Assembly (NCBI GenBank): GCA_903821465.1
Contig: CAIJLK010000114.1
Location: 1-33,433, forward strand
Direction: 5' to 3'
Length of the DNA stretch: 33,433 bases
Source of the DNA: an uncultured Bacteroidota bacterium
GTDB lineage: Bacteria > Bacteroidota > Bacteroidia > Chitinophagales > Chitinophagaceae
Shown here: one piece after another, positions 30,044 through 33,433 of the stretch
Layout: the number at the start of each line of letters is the position of its first letter
Position numbering within the stretch: the first letter of the stretch is position 1
Notes under the pieces: model-generated
The model's input: only the letters and a program-made list of their open reading frames with translations
Told to the model about the DNA's origin: nothing
The model's database searches: none
Program-made: the position numbers and the translations under genes

Positions 30044-32233
30044 CTAAAAGTTGATATTTACTGAAAGCATAAAATTCCTCCCCGCCATCGGATAGTATCC
30101 GTTTTCATTCGACAAAGTATTATTGTAGATATAATTATACGCGTAGCCGTTGGGTTGGTATTTAGTATTGAATATATTATTCAACTGTCCAATGATATGC
30201 CATTCTTTAAATAGTTTCTTTTTCAAAGTCAGTGCTATTCTAAGGTCCTGCGTAAAGTAAGCATCTAATTTACTTGACTCATTTTGTGCATTGTCCATAT
30301 ACTGTTTCCCAACATACTTACTCAATAAACTCAGGTCCACATTTTTAATTGGATGAATATTCACAGTTAAACTTCCAATGGTATTTGGTGAAAATGAAAT
30401 GTCGGTATTCTGATGTTCAATTGCATTCTGTGTACCATTATCCCAGTTATCGATGTATTCTGTAAATGATTTGATCTTATTCTTGCTGAAAGTTAGATTG
30501 CCTGCAATATTCAACCAATTCGTAAACTGTGCTGATGCTTGTAATTCTAGTCCAACTCGATAGCTACTCGGAACATTTGTTCTGGTATAAGAACCTACAT
30601 CATTGATCTGTCCGGTTAGCACCAATTGATTGATATAATTCATATAATATAACGTAGCACCATAATGCAGATTCAGCGTTCTTTTTTCGATTCCCAATTC
30701 AAAATCATGAAGGGTTTCTTGTTTAGGCTGACTAATTAAGCTTGCTTGAAAATCATCTCTATTGGGTTCTTTATTACCCAATGCATAACTCAAATAAACT
30801 TGCCATCCATTTTTTGTATAGGTGATACCTGCCTTAGGGTTGATGAAATTGAATTTTCTGTGCACTGAAAGTTTATCATTTCCTTCAAAACCATCCATTT
30901 TGTGAGTAATTGTTCTGTATTGAACATCAATAAAACTCTGCCACTGATTATTGAATTTGTGCATCCATTTGCTGTAAAAATTTGCATCCCATTTAGTAGC
31001 TGGATAATCATAATAATGATAGTCGGCTGAAACAGTTCCAATATTCATCCAAATAATATTGCCAAAATGTTTTCCCTCATAATTCGTCCAACCACCTCCG
31101 AAGGTTAATTCATCCTTCTGATCCTTATATTGCAAAGATGCGATCTGACCGTAGAAATTATTATCCAACCAACGCTGTCTTACTAAGTCGGTTGAAGCAT
31201 AAGTTGTACCACCCTGAGTTTGATTCGGCAAGCCATAATCGGCATAAGATTGATCAGCCTTATATTCTTCGTAATAGCCCTTGCCTTTTGTTAAAAATAG
31301 GGCAGTGTTGAACGACCATAGTTTGTTAAATGAATGATTGAAAAATAATTGGTAATGCGTTTGTGTGTAGTTGTCAGTCTGATTATTATAGGGACTGCCA
31401 GTTTTTTCCATACCTGCTGGATTATAAGTTCGATTACTACTAAGCTGATCAGCCGTAATACCATACCAAGCCTGATACGTTTTTTCTTTACCAGAAAAAA
31501 TATTCAAACGCAGGGATGATTTTTTATTGATATAGGCAGTGCTCAAATAAAATGATTTCAGGTCAGAACTAGCTCTATCTATATATCCATCGCTACTTAC
31601 TTTGCTCATTCGGGCATCGACAGTAAAATGATCAGCGATCAATCCAGTGCCGGCTTTTAAAGTACTCTTCCAAGTATTAAATGAACCATAACTATTATTG
31701 AATTCCGTATAAGCTTTTTCATTGAATTCATTCGTGGCAAGGTTTAAAGTTGCTCCAAATGCACTAGCTCCATTCGAAGAAGTTCCAACACCTCTTTGAA
31801 TTTGAATGCTATTGATCGAAGACGCAAAATCTGGAAGATCAACAAAATAAGTACCCATGCTTTCTGCGTCGTTATAGGGAATCCCATTTAAGGTTACGTT
31901 AATGCGCGTGGCGTCTGAACCTCTAATATGAATACCGGTATAACCAACCCCATTTCCTGCATCAGAATTAATTACTGTGGAGGGTGTTTGGTTTAATAGA
32001 AAGGGTAGGTCCTGCCCGCTGTTTCCTAATGCAATCTGCTCTTTATTCAAATTGGTCTTTGTAAAAGGGGCGGTTTCTGCTGCCCTGATCGCCTTTACTT
32101 CCAAGGGTTGCAGGTATAAACTGCTATCCGTAAAGGGCTCTTTTAAGGGCTTCTGACTGTTTGTTTTGTTAGTCTGACCAAAAGTTAGACTTGTGAGGAA
32201 TACAATGATGATTGTTCCCAAAAACTTTTTCAT
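30044..32233 (-). CDS. TonB-dependent outer-membrane receptor, probably for thiamin
   Basis: The 729-aa protein has a Sec signal (MKKFLGTIIIVFLTSLTFGQ, cleavage after about 19-20). The plug domain is roughly residues 60-165, with QDLPFLLNQTPSTVIN, GYTGIHIRGSDATRINVTLNG and QRGVGTSSNGASAFGATLN, as in BtuB/FepA-type receptors. A 22-strand beta-barrel follows, ending in the aromatic C-terminus NFMLSVNINF required for BAM insertion. There is no N-terminal carboxypeptidase-D-like domain and no SusD partner, so it is a classical receptor rather than a SusC. A TPP riboswitch precedes it on the same strand. Thiamin-regulated receptors of this kind are known in Bacteroidota and take up thiamin or its precursors. 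The substrate is therefore inferred from the riboswitch. No thi genes are in the window. Repeat copy B follows the stop. Confidence 0.9.
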   Translation of the reverse strand: MKKFLGTIIIVFLTSLTFGQTNKTNSQKPLKEPFTDSSLYLQPLEVKAIRAAETAPFTKTNLNKEQIALGNSGQDLPFLLNQTPSTVINSDAGNGVGYTGIHIRGSDATRINVTLNGIPYNDAESMGTYFVDLPDFASSINSIQIQRGVGTSSNGASAFGATLNLATNEFNEKAYTEFNNSYGSFNTWKSTLKAGTGLIADHFTVDARMSKVSSDGYIDRASSDLKSFYLSTAYINKKSSLRLNIFSGKEKTYQAWYGITADQLSSNRTYNPAGMEKTGSPYNNQTDNYTQTHYQLFFNHSFNKLWSFNTALFLTKGKGYYEEYKADQSYADYGLPNQTQGGTTYASTDLVRQRWLDNNFYGQIASLQYKDQKDELTFGGGWTNYEGKHFGNIIWMNIGTVSADYHYYDYPATKWDANFYSKWMHKFNNQWQSFIDVQYRTITHKMDGFEGNDKLSVHRKFNFINPKAGITYTKNGWQVYLSYALGNKEPNRDDFQASLISQPKQETLHDFELGIEKRTLNLHYGATLYYMNYINQLVLTGQINDVGSYTRTNVPSSYRVGLELQASAQFTNWLNIAGNLTFSKNKIKSFTEYIDNWDNGTQNAIEHQNTDISFSPNTIGSLTVNIHPIKNVDLSLLSKYVGKQYMDNAQNESSKLDAYFTQDLRIALTLKKKLFKEWHIIGQLNNIFNTKYQPNGYAYNYIYNNTLSNENGYYPMAGRNFMLSVNINF

Positions 32234-32297
32234 TTTTTGTTGATTTAAAAGTTAATAATGGAAACAGGGGAGCTAATGGAGAGGATCTGTAGAACAG

Positions 32298-32388
32298 TAC
32301 ACCTTCCCTTCGCAGGCATTACCCTGTTCAGGTTCGACGGGTATTATCTCAGCCATCTGATTTCGATCCAGACAGCACCCCGAGGAAT
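32298..32388 (-). promoter_or_regulatory. TPP riboswitch (THI element)
   Basis: On the minus strand all conserved THI-box blocks appear in order: GGGGTGC (32375-32381), GCTGAGA with CTGAGA at 32347-32352, ACCC, GAACCTGA (32328-32335), TAATGCC (32315-32321) and AAGGGAA (32304-32310). A small P3 hairpin with loop CGAA lies between the first two blocks. The aptamer binds thiamin pyrophosphate and lowers expression of the receptor gene that starts 64 bases downstream. No clear terminator is visible in that stretch, so control may be at translation; the mechanism is not readable. Confidence 0.95.
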
Positions 32389-32396
32389 GTCTAACG

Positions 32397-32428
32397 CAAA
32401 AATAGCTAAACTGATAATAACACCCAAC
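32397..32428 (-). promoter_or_regulatory. Promoter of the riboswitch-TonB receptor unit
   Basis: On the minus strand the -7 box TATTTTTG (32397-32404) is preceded by TTG (32425-32427) with a 20-base spacer. Transcription would begin near 32390, exactly at the 5' side of the TPP aptamer. Confidence 0.72.
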
Positions 32429-32430
32429 TG

Positions 32431-32438
32431 TAACTTTG
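32431..32438 (+). promoter_or_regulatory. Candidate -7 element for the DUF2807 gene
   Basis: TAACTTTG on the plus strand matches TAnnTTTG and would give a leader of about 28 nt before the ATG at 32473. No -33 box is seen at the right distance. It lies back to back with the receptor promoter. Confidence 0.4.
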
Positions 32439-32472
32439 TAGCTTAATAAACGTTGCACTCAAAACATCATTC

Positions 32473-33207
32473 ATGAAAAGAATAACTGTCTTATTGGTTT
32501 TACTGTTGTCTATCTGTCAGGGGCAGGCCCAGAACGATAAGAACCTGGTTTTCGATGCCAATGCGGTAGCTCGTACCGTTTCAGGATTTAGCGCTGTGGA
32601 AGTTTCAGGGGCGATTGACCTCTATTTGTCGCAGGGAAAAGAAGAAGCTGTGGCCGTAAGCGCATCAAATCAGGAAGCTGTTTCTCGCATTAAAACCGAA
32701 GTTAGAAATGGCAAATTGCATATCTACTTTGATGGAAGCGGATGGAATTGGAAAAGCTGGAGTAATAATAATAAGATGAAAGCCTATGTGACATTTATTT
32801 CCCTTCATAAAATTGAAGCATCAGGGGCATGCAATATCAAGACTGCTGATATGATCAGTTCGGATGACCTGAAAATTCAATTATCTGGGGCGAGCGACTT
32901 TACAGGAGAAGTAAAAACAGGCAAGCTAAAACTCGATGCCAGTGGGGCATCTAATTTTAAGGTTTCTGGAACTTCAGAAAAAACAGAAATTGATATATCT
33001 GGTGCTTGCGATGTAAAGGCCTATGAATTAAAATCAGATTTAGTTAAGGTGGATGCATCTGGTGCATCGGTAGTTCGTATCTATATCAATAAGGAACTCA
33101 GTGCAGAAGCCAGTGGGGGAAGTAATATCTATTATAAAGGGAATGGCACTATCCGAGATGTTAGCACCAGTGGCGGCGCTACTGTAAAAAGAAAATCAGA
33201 AGATTAG
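32473..33207 (+). CDS. Head-GIN domain (DUF2807) secreted protein
   Basis: The 244-aa protein has a Sec signal peptide (MKRITVLLVLLLSICQGQAQ). The mature part matches the putative auto-transporter adhesin, head GIN domain family (PF10988), which forms a right-handed beta-helix. The repeats are easy to see: VSGAIDL, ASGACNIK, LSGASDFTGE, ASGASNFKVSG, ISGACDVKAYE, ASGASVVRIY and EASGGSNIYYKG, about 19-25 residues apart. Each has the S-G-A/G-S/C turn. The length is usual for the family. A role in the envelope or outer surface is likely, but none is established. It is divergent from the TonB receptor unit across a region holding the TPP riboswitch and both promoters. Confidence 0.88.
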   Translation: MKRITVLLVLLLSICQGQAQNDKNLVFDANAVARTVSGFSAVEVSGAIDLYLSQGKEEAVAVSASNQEAVSRIKTEVRNGKLHIYFDGSGWNWKSWSNNNKMKAYVTFISLHKIEASGACNIKTADMISSDDLKIQLSGASDFTGEVKTGKLKLDASGASNFKVSGTSEKTEIDISGACDVKAYELKSDLVKVDASGASVVRIYINKELSAEASGGSNIYYKGNGTIRDVSTSGGATVKRKSED

Positions 33208-33215
33208 CAAATATT

Positions 33216-33247
33216 TTTGGAACGTAAACCTCTAAAGCCTACTTTTG
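33216..33247 (+). promoter_or_regulatory. Candidate promoter for tRNA-fMet
   Basis: TTTG at 33216-33219, a 20-base spacer and TACTTTTG at 33240-33247 match the Bacteroidota consensus. Start would be near 33254, giving a leader of about 70 nt before the tRNA. The TTTG is itself part of another TATTTTTG box (33212-33219). Confidence 0.55.
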
Positions 33248-33324
33248 CTGCCCATTAAGATAGGAAGTGAGGGAAATGAAAATGTGATCTTGATGAAAAT
33301 GCGATAATTAGATTAATCTTATAT

Positions 33325-33396
<72 letters not shown>

Positions 33397-33400
33397 CTTA

Positions 33401-33431
33401 AAAGGCCTCTATTGAGGCCTTTGTTATTTTG
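33401..33431 (+). terminator. Terminator after tRNA-fMet
   Basis: A 9-bp stem AAAGGCCTC / GAGGCCTTT with loop TATT (33401-33422) is followed by GTTATTTTG, four bases after the discriminator base. Confidence 0.8.
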
Positions 33432-33433
33432 TA

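Noticed and set aside
32258..32458. Small ORFs on both strands upstream of the TonB receptor
   Set aside because: They coincide with the conserved TPP riboswitch and promoter region, so their openness is incidental.

Overview
The window looks like chromosome from a low-GC member of the Bacteroidota, most likely a Chitinophagaceae-type bacterium (inference). Supporting signs are promoters of the Bacteroidota type (a TTTG or TTG box, 19-20 nt, then TAnnTTTG), an absence of clear Shine-Dalgarno sequences, a TPP-riboswitch-controlled TonB-dependent receptor, a TamB-like giant protein, a head-GIN/DUF2807 protein, and many short-spaced or overlapping genes. I see no phage, IS, CRISPR or defence genes.

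Layout. Bases 1-75 are the 3' end of carA. Facing it is the pta-ackA acetate operon (minus strand). A 345-bp AT-rich divergent region with an inverted repeat separates pta from a small outer-membrane-like protein. Glucokinase, type II dehydroquinase (aroQ) and a GT39-type membrane glycosyltransferase follow on plus. They converge on a very large minus-strand TamB-like gene, which lies downstream of gamma-glutamyltransferase. A plus-strand cluster then runs M14 metallopeptidase, PIG-L deacetylase, two tiny membrane proteins and a sodium:solute symporter. Its end overlaps an APC amino-acid permease on minus, and an intracellular GH13 enzyme is divergent from that. Next come a DegQ/HtrA protease and a LuxC-like acyl-CoA reductase (both minus), a dicluster ferredoxin, D-Ala-D-Ala ligase, a PASTA membrane protein and a rhodanese (all plus). 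The last part holds a thiamin-regulated TonB receptor (minus), a DUF2807 protein and the initiator tRNA-Met.

The most unusual feature is a repeated non-coding element present twice (23985-24202 and 29783-30020), each time between convergent genes. Each copy has arms of heptanucleotide repeats (GATAAAA/GTGAAGA on the left, the inverse TCTTCAC/TCTTATC on the right) around a 127-nt core with two hairpins. The cores align without gaps (about 17 differences by eye). The first hairpin differs between copies by paired substitutions that keep it perfectly palindromic. In copy A each hairpin is followed by a T-run on the strand leaving its flanking gene, so the element looks like a mobile or repeat-derived bidirectional terminator. 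A degenerate array of the same heptad type follows the terminator at 4381-4416.

Several gene starts need correcting from simple ORF calling. The symporter starts at 19622 in an ATGA overlap with a 39-aa gene. Rhodanese starts at 29474. The TamB-like protein almost certainly begins upstream of its first GTG, at a CTG or ATT codon, because its membrane anchor is encoded there.
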